This document shows positions 25,301 through 43,100 of a stretch of DNA of 64,000 nt, in pieces (the stretch's first letter is position 1; every line of letters starts with the position of its first letter). The stretch covers positions 57,333 to 121,332 of the forward strand of contig JNEU01000833.1 of the NCBI GenBank assembly GCA_000697475.1, written 5' to 3'. The position numbers and the translations under genes were made by a program. This stretch comes from Lichtheimia corymbifera B2541. Lineage: Eukaryota; Mucoromycota; Mucoromycetes; Mucorales; Lichtheimiaceae. Below the pieces are notes generated by a model. It saw only the letters and a list, made by a program, of their open reading frames with translations. It had not been told where the DNA came from and did no database searches.

Positions 25301-28243
25301 GGATCTCGCTTTCCTTTTTAAGCTGGGCTTTGACGGCAGATTGCTCTTCCTTAGTCAACTTCTTTTGTGTATTGAGACCCTTTTTCTTTGCCAATTCTTC
25401 ACGAAGCTCTTGTTCCCACATGTCATCAGCGTATCCCTTACGATTACGGTTTTCGGTAACCACGGTCTTTTTGTTCTTGTTGAGAACTATTATCATCATA
25501 CTCGTAAATAAAGAAGTCACTTGATTTCATAAAAGATATTTACCATCAACATAAACTTCACCCTCGGGGGTCTTCCAAATGCAACGTTCGGTATCGTCAA
25601 TACCTTCCATCAACTTGGGATCAAGGTTGTCTTGAATAAGCTCGATGAAATCAGGAATCAACTTTGGACGAACAAAGACGAGTGTAGAGACAGCTGAAAG
25701 GGCGGCTTGATAAAACATTTCAGATTCACCACGTGCAGCAAATGCTGATTTCAGCAATTTCATCAAAGTCGATGAATGATCCTTGACCAATTTGCCTGGA
25801 TTGATGCCTGCACGTTGCATAAGTGTGATCCAGTTGTACTTGTCGTTGGGTGATGCGATATATTTGTGGTGAGAGAGAATCATAAGGTTGACCAAAACCG
25901 ATTCACGAGTCTCGATAGGGACATCAGGGCCAAAAGATGTCATAACGTTGAGGACACTAGCGGTGCGATAGGATGCAACGGATTCACGGTAGTTGTCAGC
26001 GTTCACGGCAATCATAGCAGTGCTATCCTTGGTCTTTCTTTCCATCTATAATCACACATATATTAATACCTAATCATAGGACCCAAGGAGGGAAATAAAA
26101 TATACTCACGTCAAGGAGCCATTGTGTTAATGCTTCTTTCATAAAAGTGCCCATCTTATCAGCATCGACCATAGTGACAGCAGAGGCATCAGAGTAAGCA
26201 GCACGACGCACGGTGTGTTCTGGATGACTGGTGAGGATCCAAATAAGGGCTTGAGCACACAAGAAACCAGCACCCGATTTGAGAGAAGCCAGAGATTCAC
26301 GTTCAAGCACGCTTGTCAGAGCACGCACCAACCAAAGACCTTCTGGAGCAGTAAGAGCCTTTGTATAGATACGATCCCACAATAAAAAGCTTGGCTTGGG
26401 GTTCGACACCAACAAGGAGGAGGGGTACTTGTGCTTTTTGAGCAAATCATCAATGGGCTGCGTAGGCCATTGTTGGATACGACCTGATACCATGCCCACA
26501 AGGACGTAAGCTTCCAATGGACCATCCTTCCATACCAAGGGTTTATCCATAATCTTGTCAAATGTCGCAAACAAATTCTGAACGAGTGGGATGATGTTGG
26601 CGCTGAGAGTGTCACTAGGCTTTCGTTGTGCCCAAACCGTATCACCAAGAGCGACAGCCCAACCTTTGCGTGCATTCGCTTTGGCAGATTTCAATCCATC
26701 GGAAGACGTCTTGACAGCCTTATCCACAATAGCCTTATGTTCCTTGCAGTAGGCATCATTGTAAATCAAAATGGACAAGTGGCGACCGGTACCATCCACA
26801 GCAGCTGACATGGCTTGTTCATTGGATTCCTTGGCCAACATGGTGAAATAACCCTCCAATGCCTTTTCACTGACGGATGGCTCCTCACACTGTGCAAGCG
26901 CTGATAATGCATTGAATACCAGAATTCGATGTTCCCAAGATGAAACCTTGCCAGTCGTCAATAACTTGCTCACAGCCGTGGCCACCTTGACAAGCGAATC
27001 GACATCTTTGCATTTGAATGCTAATGAACCCCATAACATGGTGGCTGCTGCACGCACATTGGCAGAGGATGAACGTAAATGATTGAGGACAGGATCAAGC
27101 CATTTGGTAGCGAATAAAGTGGATGGATCGAATGACAGGCGTAATACAAGACGAGATGTGGCTATATATAAAAAGTCAACCGATGTTGTTACTGTATGTG
27201 CATAGGGTTATTACCTCGTAATGCTACTTCAGGGGATCGGAGCATGATCTTTTCAATCACGGGCACGTATTCCTTTGTAAACAGATCCTCGGGTACAAAC
27301 GAGTGTACAAAATCACCAAATGCGTCAAGTACTGGTACAGGTGCTGCGGTACGTGCGGACATGATATTCTTCAAATAGTACTCGTTCAATTTGGTCTTTG
27401 CATCCACAATCATTTGCTGTCCTTGTTCAGCCCATTTTTGCTTTAGCCGTAAACTGGTGTCGATGATGGTGCCAATGAGTACAGCATTGCGATACGAGGG
27501 TGTGCAAACTTGTGCGTTGGAAAGTGCTGCATCGATTAATGTTGGAATGAATGAAGCGTTCTGACGAATGGTGCGTCGTACTTCGACCAAAGAACTTTTC
27601 GAGATGGTCTTTCTATCTTGATCGCAAACCAAAGTGTCGAGTAACAAGGCTTGTGCATTAACGAGCTGTGTAATAGCGGTGGTGTTTTGTTGTTGTTGTT
27701 GAAGAACACGTGTAAGAAGTAAATCGATCCATGTCAACAAGTTGAAACGATCACCTGATGGCGTGATGGAATCCCTAAAGATGCGAGCTATTTAATATAC
27801 ACACACCCTTCACAAAGAAATTCATGCAACAATGAAATTTTTACCCTGTCGATGTACGTTTGCCAATCTTTTCTGCTTCTTTTACAAGCGCAGGTACAAT
27901 CGTCTTTTGAAAGTGTTCTGCGTTCCAATTGTCGAGTTCTTTGAGCACCTCCAGAATGGCACGTCGGGATTCTCGATCATGATAGCGAGAGTACGTCAAA
28001 AAGATAAGGTGTAATAAAGATGGCAATGCCTCGATTGGAAGATCTATATCACGTATTAATCATCGATAGAGACACGTGTCTATAGACTGAAAAGGTACCT
28101 TTTCTGCGAAGGCGGATCAGTAATGCGTGGTTAATAAAGTCGAGGCGATCCGAGACGCGTGAGCTTGTGATGGTGTTGAGCACTCTCGTCTTTATGAATT
28201 CTGGCCAAGCCAGCTCGGCACTTTGCTCTAATGAGTCGGCCAT
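19327..28243 (-). CDS. GCN1: eIF2alpha kinase activator GCN1 (HEAT-repeat translational activator)
   Basis: A giant HEAT-repeat protein of roughly 2,700 residues in about a dozen exons, close to the 2,672 residues of yeast Gcn1. Its start [17 protein letters not shown] is at 28243 and its acidic end NDEDDE at 19327. The large exon 24183-22085 carries the most conserved block. This includes [38 protein letters not shown] and [17 protein letters not shown] repeats (here [13 protein letters not shown]). It also includes [39 protein letters not shown] and [20 protein letters not shown], the eEF3-like HEAT region. Gcn1 binds stalled, collided ribosomes with Gcn20 and activates the kinase Gcn2 when amino acids are scarce. 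The RWD-binding region lies in the C-terminal third. No break was seen in the exon chain I followed. Confidence 0.96.
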
Positions 28244-28605
28244 GGAGATGTCTATCGAGATCGCAGCACCGTGAAGCAAAGAACAAAGGGAAAAAATGAT
28301 TTTTGTGGAGTGTTGCTGAAACCTAAAGCAGCCAAGTGACTGCCTGCCGCAGCAACAACAGCAACCAAGCAACATGTTGGTAACACATCCCGAAATTATC
28401 TCCAATAATTGACAAAAGAGATTACAAGCATGAAAGAAAAGCCAGAATAGACGCGTTGCCAGATTTTCTTATAGATGTTTACAAGAACAAAACTAGAGGG
28501 GGAGAGAGAGAAATCGAGAGATATACGAACTATGAAAATGTGAAGTATGGGTAAAAAGATGTATACGATATGGGAATGAGCTGCCATTCGGGTAAATGTG
28601 GGATA
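28244..28605. other. GCN1 promoter region
   Basis: About 360 bp between the DYRK stop and the GCN1 start. It contains a GA-rich stretch near 28500. It probably holds the GCN1 promoter and the DYRK 3' untranslated region. Confidence 0.5.
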
Positions 28606-33115
<4,510 letters not shown>

Positions 33116-33881
33116 GAGTGCGTGTGTGTATGTTGTGGGCACGTGTAAAGTGAGTGTCGCTGTAATACAAAATACCCAACTATATTAGTGATCACTTTAA
33201 CATGCGAGCACTGTGAATGTCATTATGATACCTGGATAACGTTTGGATTATTAGAGTCGTCACGGATAGTGCCTTGTTTACTTGTTTACACAGATCTAGT
33301 TATCGTTGCAATATTACGATTAGTCCTCCTCCCATGTCAACTAGACTTGAACACTCGTACACACACCTGAATGATAATAGGATTGGGGGTTATGCAGGAT
33401 GCGCAATTCAATCGGCGAATTGGATCGACATGGACTGGTGAATGGCTTGCAAGCTGATGCGGATGGCGTACAAGACGGGAGGAATGATAGTAGCTGGAGT
33501 AAATGGTGGAGAGTCTACTGCTGGGCTACTGACGGTCGTCTTTCAAAAAAGAGAAAAAGGGGGGTGGGAGTTATGAAATGGTTCAAACAACAGCTGATAG
33601 GGAAATGCTGCTACTCAGTACGCCGTTTGATTGTATTAATAAACGATGGGTGGAATAACGAGAGTGTGAAAATGATCAAGGGAAGGGTGAGTGGGAAGGG
33701 ACCCTTATGATCAAATGTAAAAGAAGTTAAGCTGCAGAAGGATAACCTGCGTTGGTGGCGATTGGTAGCACAAACGATTCAAGATATTTCTGCGTCACTG
33801 GTTTACAGGTGGCAATAGAGAGAGAGAGAGAATGAGAAAAAGAGAGAACAAGGACATGCATGCATGACAACCCACCATATT

Positions 33882-33902
33882 TCTCTCTCTCTCTCTCTCT
33901 CT
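33882..33902. repeat. (TC)n microsatellite
   Basis: An uninterrupted TC run of about 20 bases lies in the long divergent intergenic region. A GA run on the opposite phase lies about 60 bp away (near 33818). Confidence 0.9.
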
Positions 33903-35311
33903 TTACTCCCCTTGTTGTTGTTCATGACGCTTACAAGGAGAACACCTGTGGTACTTTACATTCATTTTGTTGCTGATGCAAATGAAAAGAATAAAAAGGT
34001 ACTTGTTGTGATATGTGCACATATCTGCAAGTCTATGTCCTCACACCTTATTGCGCCAGACAACACCACAATATCCAGTATACACACGCATGCTCTTGCT
34101 CCCCCCCGCACATATGCACATGCCCTCCCTCACTTTCACATATGCTATAACCCCACCATATATATGCAGTACCTGCTGCAGAATCATCCAATCATCAATC
34201 ATCAAGCTACTACCACCATTACTAGGAGATTGCATATAGTCTTTTTTGATCCCTAGATACACACATATAACCCACCCATACACGTATAAAGAACGTACCT
34301 GAATAAGGAGTATGCAAAAACGGAAATGAGATGGCGATCGCTTACTGACTCTGGCTCTCTCTCTCTCACTCTCCTCAGGCGGCATATCTCAGCACCTAAT
34401 TAGGGCATGCACCAACAAGCTAATCGGCTCTATTTGCCAAGAATGTCAACAAATGCACACAATGAAACATCAACGGAGAACAAAGAGTTCACACACCCAC
34501 ACTCACACTCACTTACACGGGGCACCAAATGAAGAAGAATCCAATTGGGAACGATCATCTTTTTCCTATTGCCGACCCGATGACAGTCGATGCTTCTCCT
34601 CCTTTTAAGTTTTATGTAATACCTCCATCCTCGCCGTCACCATCATCATTTGAAGAACCCCATGTATCATCTCAGATCATCACTACCATTATTAAGCCAA
34701 TGCATTGTTGTGGTGAATTCAATAATAATACACATACATAAATCACGGTGCTATGTAAATCGAATGGGCCAACCATGAATTTTTCACAACACATACACAC
34801 ACCCGCATAAACAAACATGCAGAGCGATCCCATATATACACTTCGCGTGGGCATGATGGAAAGAGAGACGAAATTCTATTCAGCCCAACAAACCTAAAGT
34901 CAATTTTCCCGCCTTTCCCTTGACAACCATACACTAATGGCATTTTTGTAATACCTTGTAATCAACGTGGATACGCGTATGAACGAATTCAATGATTAAG
35001 CAACAAGGCTCGCTGTGATGATGATCCCTTGACAAGCACAGACCATAAGAAAAGGATGTGCGTGCGTATCCTAAAAGCGTGGTGCCGTTGCTCGGTGATT
35101 TCGGATGTGATCGGATGATACGATTGGTGCATTATGGGGGGAAAGAGATGCTGCTGGTGAAGCATATGGTTATTTGCATAAAGAAGGCTCGTGCTTGATT
35201 GCAGGAGAAAATGGTGGCAATGATGTTAAAAATATCTTGCATCATCCGATTGTGTGTGCTCTGCGTGGAAAGATAATAATTCATTAATCGACCCGATTTT
35301 TAGTAGCAAAA

Positions 35312-35340
35312 AGAGAGAGAGAGAGAGAAAGAGAGAGAAA
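35312..35340. repeat. GA-rich microsatellite
   Basis: An AGAGAG run with two single-base interruptions lies about 300 bp before the Zn2Cys6 gene. Confidence 0.85.
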
Positions 35341-35632
35341 GGACGTGCATGTCAACAAACCTGCTACTAAAGATGCCCCGCATCGCGTGGTTCATTTGCC
35401 ACGTCCAATACCAAAAATATTAGCAGACCTGTTGATCGCTTTCATTCCGATCTCCCTATTCCTTCCCTCTCTCTCTCTTTGATCCTAGATTATAGTGCCC
35501 GCTTATGAATTGTGTACAATGCCCCCTTGATCTTCTCCCCCAGTGTTTCAGTGGGGGTGCCGCTTTGTATATATACTCACCACCATTCATCCATCATGAA
35601 CGAAAAGTCTCTATTACTTTATATCCAAAAAG

Positions 35633-36541
35633 ATGTGCTCCCTTCCTTCCACTGTTACCACGTCAGCCGCTTCTCAAAGCATGCAACATTTTCTTGGCCA
35701 CGATCATCATGCCCTTAGTTTTCATCATCAATCATTGGTGCGCTCAAAAAGCATCGGCAACAATAATACCTTGACTTTACCAAACTACAAGCCTCCATCA
35801 CGCCGTTTGAGCTCAGGATCAGCATGTGAAGCTTGTCGTAGGCGCAAGACCAAATGTGATGGTGGTCAACCTTGTGCGTATTGTGCAAGCAATGGCATCG
35901 AATGCGTCCATAGGAATACTCGTAGAAAAACCGCCAACAATACTACATCCTCATCCCTGATGATAGGCACTGGTGGTCGAAGCCCTCCAGATTACACGCG
36001 CTCTATTGCAGTTACTTGTGCACCTTACTCACGACCTGCATCAGCATCGTCTTTTGCTTATGGTATGTAAGCCCAAGAATGGATAATGCATAACGATGAT
36101 TTTTTTCCTCATGCGATGTTTTCTACCACTAGATCGAAGAGGCTTATCCAAGCAAACCAGCTGTCCATCGCTTATTGTCACTACACATTGGCCACCAGCT
36201 TCGCCCAAATCGAACAATGACGACAAAAAACAATATCAACAGCATCCATCAGCGTTGTCAACAAGCACTTATTGGTCAACCACCTCCGACTTTTATGGAC
36301 GCGGTGGGAAAGAGGAGATCCCAAGCATGATGGGTAAGCATCATTACCACGTGTTATCGTATCATGCAAAGTCTAAACTAATTCAATCTCTGCAGATCAA
36401 CTCTCATGTCGTACATTTTCCACTGTTGTCTACCCATTGTCGTTATCGTCAGCTGCTGCTGCTCCAAACACCAAACCTGAATTAGCTTCACCTCTTTCGC
36501 GCACGTGTTCCTCCTCTTCATCCTCCAATGCTGGGCACTGA
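35633..36541 (+). CDS. Small Zn(2)Cys(6) DNA-binding protein
   Basis: A predicted 258-residue protein in three exons (35633-36062, 36133-36333, 36396-36541) that join in frame (AY|DRRGLSK and MM|DQLSCR). The binuclear cluster is CEACRRRKTKCDGGQPCAYC at residues 65-84, completed by C91. Its spacing is C-x2-C-x6-C-x5-C-x2-C-x6-C, as in Gal4-type factors. A Basic N-RRK linker follows (RNTRRKT). The rest is Ser/Thr/Pro-rich with no fungal-specific transcription factor domain and no clear coiled coil. The protein is therefore much shorter than most of the family. It is probably a nuclear regulator, with unknown targets. Confidence 0.87.
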
Positions 36542-37574
36542 TTGTCACCTTATTCTTTTGTAACACGGTTGCTCATTCATTTGTTACCCCCCCCAACTAT
36601 TCCATTTCCTTTTTCTTGCTCTATTGTACGTTTATATGGCCGAGTTACCATCTCTCAGACACACTGTTTATTATTGTTACATGCTTTTTAACCATATACT
36701 CATCCGCCCATACCCACACACTTTTAAACATGCCTTTTAGAATCCTAACGTATGCCCCACATCATCATCCGCCAATACTTCCTAAGCCTTTTTTGTACAC
36801 CCAAATAGCGACAAACTGCCCCCCAGTTCGGTCATCGGCAAGCCATCCGTAACGTTTTTGAAATCCGATTAAACGCGTAGTGTGGTGATACCATCATTTG
36901 CTCTAGAACTTGCGTGTGGTTGTTGCAATAAAAGTCTTTTTCCCAAACGTAATTTCAAATCCAGTTGCATGATGATGTGATTGTTCGTTGATAATGAGCA
37001 TTATATATAATAAAGCCAGGGTCTGCATCTGATGGGGGTGGTGAAAGAACAATAGGGTCATTCCCATGTGCCGAACAATCACGCCACCACCCATGCCAAC
37101 AATGAAGCCACATTATTGTATATGTATGCATGTGAAGAGAAAGATAAAGAAGAATGGTGGTGGTGGTGATGGTGACCATGGCAACAATGGTGCTATGTTA
37201 CCTCCGACAACCATCACCCCCAACCTCCTATTTCTCTTTATGTTGCCAGCCTCGCTTTGGCTGTCCAACCTTGGAAAAAATTGAGCTTGTGACCTTTGCA
37301 GCACGTCCCCCTTGGAGAGATCTAAAGCACCAATCAGCAATGAGTGTGATCTCGCAAGACAATCTTAGCCAATCATTGCGGTTAGGTTATCGTGAGAAGC
37401 CATGCTGCCTTTACCGTATAAGGTTGCGCCGAGCTGGGGTCAACCCCGACCCCGAGGAATGCATTGAGAAGAGGGGTTGTTGGAAAAAAAGAGACACCTG
37501 GTTATAAAGACGACCATTTTTTTTGGTTTTCCCATCGCGATTTCTTGTTTACCCAAACACTCTTTTTTATATCT
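36542..37574. other. Region between the Zn2Cys6 and F-box/LRR genes
   Basis: About 1 kb. Two CCAATCA boxes near 37330 and 37370 may belong to the promoter of the downstream gene. Short open frames here show no domain and uneven codon use. I see no gene. Confidence 0.5.
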
Positions 37575-39023
37575 ATGCGTCAATTATCCTTGGAGCTTCT
37601 TGAGCTTATTGCTGAAAACACATCATCTACACGCGATATCGCTCAACTTGCTCTAGTGAACCGTCAATGTCATGCGGCAGCCATTCGAGCTCTCTTTCAT
37701 ACCATGGCTATCCATAGTCCTCAGCAGTATGCAGCACTCATTCGACACACCAAGCGATTCAAGGAACAGGGATGGTTAAACTATGTTCGTCGAGTTGACC
37801 TTTCCAGCTACACTGCTCGTGGTTCCGGTTGGAGTGAGGCACAAGCCAAAGCTATCGTTGAACCTGAAGGACTTGCTTATCTTTTAAGTTCATGTGTCAA
37901 CATGACTCAATTGTATGTGGGCGAGGAAATGATGCAAGCCTTTGTCGAACCAGTAGTCATTCGAGCCGTGTTTAATGGTCATCTACGGTTGGAAGTATTG
38001 GATTTTACCGGGTTCTGTGATCGAAAGTTTACTGCAGCCATGGCTGAGGTGTTTGCAGAGGACAAGGATAAAAAGAACAACGAGGAAGAAATGTCAGCCA
38101 TGGAACATCAACCACCTGCTACAACAACAACAGTGCCAACCGTGATGCCACCTCGACTTGGAAACATTTCTTTTTACATGTGCATGGCTTTATCACAAAC
38201 ATCATTTTTTGTGCCTTTCTTCAAGCAAATGCGGTCGAACGGTAATGCGCTCCATCGACTTGATCTAGGTCACACCAAGGTGACCAGCGACTTATTTCAG
38301 CATCTCAACCCCGATTCAATTACCCATTTGAACTTGCAAGGCTGCCATGGGATCAGGTGCTGCTCTGCTGTGATACCTTTTTTATCACGCGCACGGGCAT
38401 ATCTCGTTGAGCTCAATCTCAATATGAATTTCAATGGCGTGGCAAGCAACAACTTTTGTCGTGATTGTCTCTCTCACCTTGTCGCAACTGAGATGCCATC
38501 CTTGCGTTCACTCAACCTGGGCGGTCATGCTAGTATGGATGATACCGTCCTGGCTAGCTTTTCACCCGTCAATCTTAAAAAGATTGAATATCTCTCACTC
38601 GCCTCTTCCCAACACATTACCACGGATGGTCTCATGACCTTGCTTGGAAAAATGCCCAATCTCAAATATCTTAACCTTTCAAGGACATGGTTTGCTCTCG
38701 ATTTGAAGTACATGGTGGCTATTCTACAAAACATTGTCGGCTCATCCCCCGTATCCCTATGTGGAGGAGCTCAACAACAGCAACAACAAAAGCTATACAA
38801 GGCACTCAAGGTCGTTGAAATCAGTCCTAGTACTACGGGTAGCAGCAGTAACAAGAACCGTTTGCCTGAACAATTCCAAGGATGGTCACTTGTACACCAT
38901 GGACGTCGATCCTACTATAGTCGTGACAATGTCGATCCCCGCTTTTTCTACTCCAACAAGCTTCCTTTGCGTGATGAATTCCCTTGCTCACCAATGACCA
39001 AATACTGGAGCTACTCTTGCTGA
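37575..39023 (+). CDS. F-box-like leucine-rich-repeat protein
   Basis: A single-exon protein of 482 residues. The N-terminus MRQLSLELLELIAENTSSTR, followed by DIAQLALVNRQCHAAAI, has the pattern of an F-box (LP-x-E-x-L-x-x-I then L-x-L-V-C-R). Degenerate leucine-rich repeats follow, e.g. LHRLDLGHTKVTSDLFQHL, ITHLNLQGCHGI, LRSLNLGGHASMDDTVLASF, IEYLSLASSQHITTDGL and LKYLNLSRTW. A charged low-complexity insert lies near residues 160-190, and a Gln run follows the repeats. F-box/LRR proteins usually select substrates for SCF ubiquitin ligases. No other subunit is nearby, so the role is inferred. An in-frame upstream extension exists, but the ATG at 37575 starts the conserved part. Confidence 0.78.
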   Translation: MRQLSLELLELIAENTSSTRDIAQLALVNRQCHAAAIRALFHTMAIHSPQQYAALIRHTKRFKEQGWLNYVRRVDLSSYTARGSGWSEAQAKAIVEPEGLAYLLSSCVNMTQLYVGEEMMQAFVEPVVIRAVFNGHLRLEVLDFTGFCDRKFTAAMAEVFAEDKDKKNNEEEMSAMEHQPPATTTTVPTVMPPRLGNISFYMCMALSQTSFFVPFFKQMRSNGNALHRLDLGHTKVTSDLFQHLNPDSITHLNLQGCHGIRCCSAVIPFLSRARAYLVELNLNMNFNGVASNNFCRDCLSHLVATEMPSLRSLNLGGHASMDDTVLASFSPVNLKKIEYLSLASSQHITTDGLMTLLGKMPNLKYLNLSRTWFALDLKYMVAILQNIVGSSPVSLCGGAQQQQQQKLYKALKVVEISPSTTGSSSNKNRLPEQFQGWSLVHHGRRSYYSRDNVDPRFFYSNKLPLRDEFPCSPMTKYWSYSC

Positions 39024-40116
39024 GCCGATATATCCCATTCATCTTTGTTCTTCTTCTTCTGCATTATACATATATTCAAGCATCCCGCATCATTTCCTTT
39101 CCTTGTTCGTAGTACATATCACATTCATGCATCATCATCAACGTACATTTAATCCCATCTCCAATAAACATTTGCTAAACTTGTAAAATGAAGTACACTA
39201 GTTATGATAAATATAGACGCGAATCCATCCTTGGACAGCAGACCATTCATCCCTGATATTGGGACCTCCGAACGTGATGAATCGAATAGTCTCGTGTATT
39301 GGCTATTCATGTTCGCTTAGACCTGTGTCCCTGAAGCTCACAAAGGACCACAAGGAAACTCCTATTGGTTGACATAGGCCCGAACAATAAGCATAACAAT
39401 GGATGGCCATACTATCAACGCTTGTATATGGATCATGCAAGACATACCGTGACTTGGATCCACTGCCTTCCTATACAAGTAATGGGAGGATGATGGTATC
39501 CTGCATTTAAGCACATGATGATATCTGATATTGAAGCGACACTTGAGGTCTATATACGTGAGTCATGCTCGTAAGGACGTGTGAACCAGCCTATGTTGCT
39601 GTGGTCTACATGTTCAATCTCGACCGCCTAAAAAAGGAAGTATTTTCTTTCTTTTGAATGTGCGAGAGCCGGAGTGTACACGCTGGAATAGGCTTTTTGT
39701 AAAGAGAGCTGCTTCACATCCGACCTGAATGATGATGATGTGCATAGTTCTTGGCTCACTTTATAAAGGAAACAAGAGGATCCGACTTTTGATGAATAAC
39801 AGCTGTCAAATAACTTGCATCTGCATCATCAAGGGGGGGAGTTGTCATTCCAATTCCATCTTTTAATGACAAGTAAGCATTATATAACGAAGGATTTGTG
39901 TTCCCACAATGATGTTGGACAAGCAGAAAGATCGATCCTTGCTTTCACAAGGTAGAATTTATTCCCGAATGAGCTTTTGGATCAGCTAAAGGGCATTAAC
40001 CCTTTCATACCGGGCGGTGGTCATCAGCGATTAAGTTACCCCTTCTTTTCCACTTTTATCGTCATTCATAACTCTCTCTCTTTCTCACTCTCCCACACAC
40101 ACACCCAACCGCTTTC
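39024..40116. other. ABCC upstream region
   Basis: About 1.1 kb of non-coding-looking sequence. CT-rich tracts (near 40070-40090) precede the ABC transporter start. No other feature was seen. Confidence 0.5.
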
Positions 40117-43100
40117 ATGAACAAAGAGTGCTTGGTACGTACAGTCAAACAAATCAATTAAAGCCCGTCCTGCTTATGCATCTTTATTTACGCTCCTCAT
40201 TCTATAGCAAGTGTGGTTGGATGGGGATTTCACACCCTGTTTTCGCGAGAGGTAATTCTTGTGTCTCCCTTTCTTCTCGACGCCACCCTATTCACTCATA
40301 GTTGAACCAAACAGCATTCTGGATACCATTCTCCCTCTTTTCCTCTTGAAATGTTCAGCATTCTTGATTATCAAAGCACTATGGCGACACAGACGATCAA
40401 CATTTATGCCCTTGACATTGGCTTCTTCGTCAACTGCCAATCCCACTTACGGATCGTTGCCTGGTTCTAATGCTTCTGCTGATGCTGGTGTCAGTTCCGA
40501 ACGCACGGCTCTCCAGGACGACCCATTACCAAAATGGACACTGTACAACATGGCTCGTATCACAGCAAGTATCCTGCACATCGTCATTGCAGGTACAGCA
40601 CTCTCACAGCTTGCACACGACGATTACGTGATGGATCCTGTAACCGAAGGCCCATGGAAGACGCTCATCATTACAGCATTTGGCGCGCATGGACTATATT
40701 GGGTAAGAAGGAGGAGGAGGAGGATGGCTACAATGGGGGAAGAACAAGGTGAGCTTATGATGATGTATGTAGTTGTATTGTCTTGTTGCAAGCATCAGCA
40801 TCATCTTCCTCAAACGAAAGCAGCTGGCAGACGTCCTTTGCACACACATGGTTGCTTTACCCATTGCGGATTTCTTGCTAGGCTTGGTCAACCTGAGATC
40901 ATTCTATATCCATTCTGCGGAGAGCACAGCCGGGTTTAAGTTTACCATTGCATCCGTTGCCATGGATCTATTGTTGCTTACGATCACCATTCACGAAGAA
41001 CGCTATTTGCCACTACGATTGAAGGATGAAACCGTACGTATACAAAGGATTGCATAAAGGATCAAGATGATGGCTAACATAGTGGGTATCTATCTAGGGA
41101 CGTTTTATCTCTGCTGAGAATCGAGCATCGCTTTACTCTCGGTTCATGTTCAGTTATATCAACCCATTGATGAAGGAAGGACACAAGCGCACACTCAATG
41201 ATGATGATCTGGATGAGCTTCCCTACGAGAACAAGGCCAAGAACGCCATCGCTTATTATCGGTACCAGAAACGAGCCAAGATGCTATGGTCCCTTTTACG
41301 CACATTCAAGGACCCACTCACTGAGCAATTCTTTTACTGCGTTGTATGGAGTTTGGCCATGTTTGGACCACCCTTTGCATTGAACCGCATCGTCAAGTTT
41401 ATCGAAGATCCTAATGGACAATCAACCACGACAGCATTCTTATACGTCCTTGGCATGTTCCTAGCATCCACCATCCAATCATTATCCTATCAACAAGGTC
41501 TCTATATTGGTCGAGTCATGGGTATCCGAATTCAATCCATCGTCATTGGAGAGGTGTATGCCAAGGCATTGAGACGCAAAGAGGAGCAAAGTTCACAAAA
41601 GGAATCGGGCGATAAGCAGCAGCAGCAACAGCAGCAGCCATCCAGAAGCAATATCAACAATTTGCTTTCCGTTGACGCTCAAAAGATGGGTGATCTGGCA
41701 GCTTACATCTTTTACATTTATTGTTTCCCAATTCAAATCACTGTCAGCATTTATTGTCTCTATCAACTACTTGGCGTGGCAGCATTGTATGGCGTGGTGA
41801 TTATGATCTTGTCGCAACCAATCATCTACAAACTCAGCAACATGTTCCAAAAGATCCATCGCAATATCATGGGATTCACTGACAGACGCATGAAATTGGT
41901 GAATGAGATGCTGGCAGCCATTCGCATTGTCAAATTCTTTGCGTGGGAAAAGGAGTTCCATAAGCGGATCATGGAGGCACGTGAAGTGGAGCTCAAGGGG
42001 ATTCGAAAGCGGCTTTTCATGTATATGTGGATGGGCAATGTGTAAGTAGTAGTAGTGGACGAATGCCTTATCGATGGATTGTTCGATTAACGTGATCACG
42101 TGCTTAGATGGTTTTTGTTGCCAGTCATCATCATGGTGACAGTATTTTACGTATATACCTTGGACCACGAGTTGACAGCCTCGACAGCATTCACAGCCCT
42201 GGCATTATTCAATACCTTCAAGCAAGCCTTGGATGACCTGCCATTGATCACATCTTGGTTATTGCAAGCAAACGTATCAATGAAGCGTGTCGAGGATTTC
42301 TTACAACAGGATGAGGTGGAAACTGTACCATCAACCGTACCTTTGGAGCATAAGACTGCTATCGGCTTTTTCAACAATGCATCATTCCGCTGGGAAACCG
42401 AAGGCGATGCACCGCCTATTGTCTCTGATTTGAACCTCTCATTCCCACATGGCAAACTTTCTATCATTTGTGGTGCTACTGGATCTGGAAAGACTACTTT
42501 GCTTGCAAGTTTATTGGGTGAGACGCATTGCTTATCAGGTTCCGCCGTACTTCCTCGACGTGCCAATGGCCCATTCTCCGGCATTGCCTATGTGGCACAA
42601 ACAGCATGGTTACAAAATCGTACAATCCGCGACAATATCTTGTTTGGATTGCCCTATGACAAGGAACGTTATGAAAAGGTGTTATACATGTGCGCATTAG
42701 TCAAAGACCTGGAAATTCTCGAATTCGGTGACCAAACTGAAGTCGGTGAACGTGGTATCACTTTAAGTGGTGGTCAAAAACAACGGTAAGTCAACGCTTG
42801 GCAATGGACAATTGCATTGGATAACTAATATATAACGTTTAGTGTGGCTATCGCTCGTGCCGTATATTCGAACGCTGATATTGTGGTCTTGGATGACTGT
42901 TTGAGTGCCGTTGATGCCCATACCGCCAAACATCTTTACGAACAATGCCTGATGGGAGAGCTTTTACGCAGCCGTACAGTTATTCTTGTCACACATCATG
43001 TATCATTGTGTATCAAAGGTGCTGATTATGTGGTGGCAATGCATGAAGGCCGAGTTGAAGCTTCGGGTAAACCAGCGGATGTCATTGCTACAGGGGTGCT

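Larger units (their letters stand above)
33116..35632. other. Long divergent intergenic region
   Basis: About 2.5 kb between the divergently transcribed DYRK and Zn2Cys6 genes. It contains CT and GA microsatellites, A/T-rich stretches and CACACA runs. No reading frame looks coding. Confidence 0.55.

Noticed and set aside
37154..37507. Plus-strand open frame upstream of the F-box/LRR gene
   Set aside because: It starts in simple-sequence GTG repeats, has no domain, and overlaps likely promoter CCAAT boxes.
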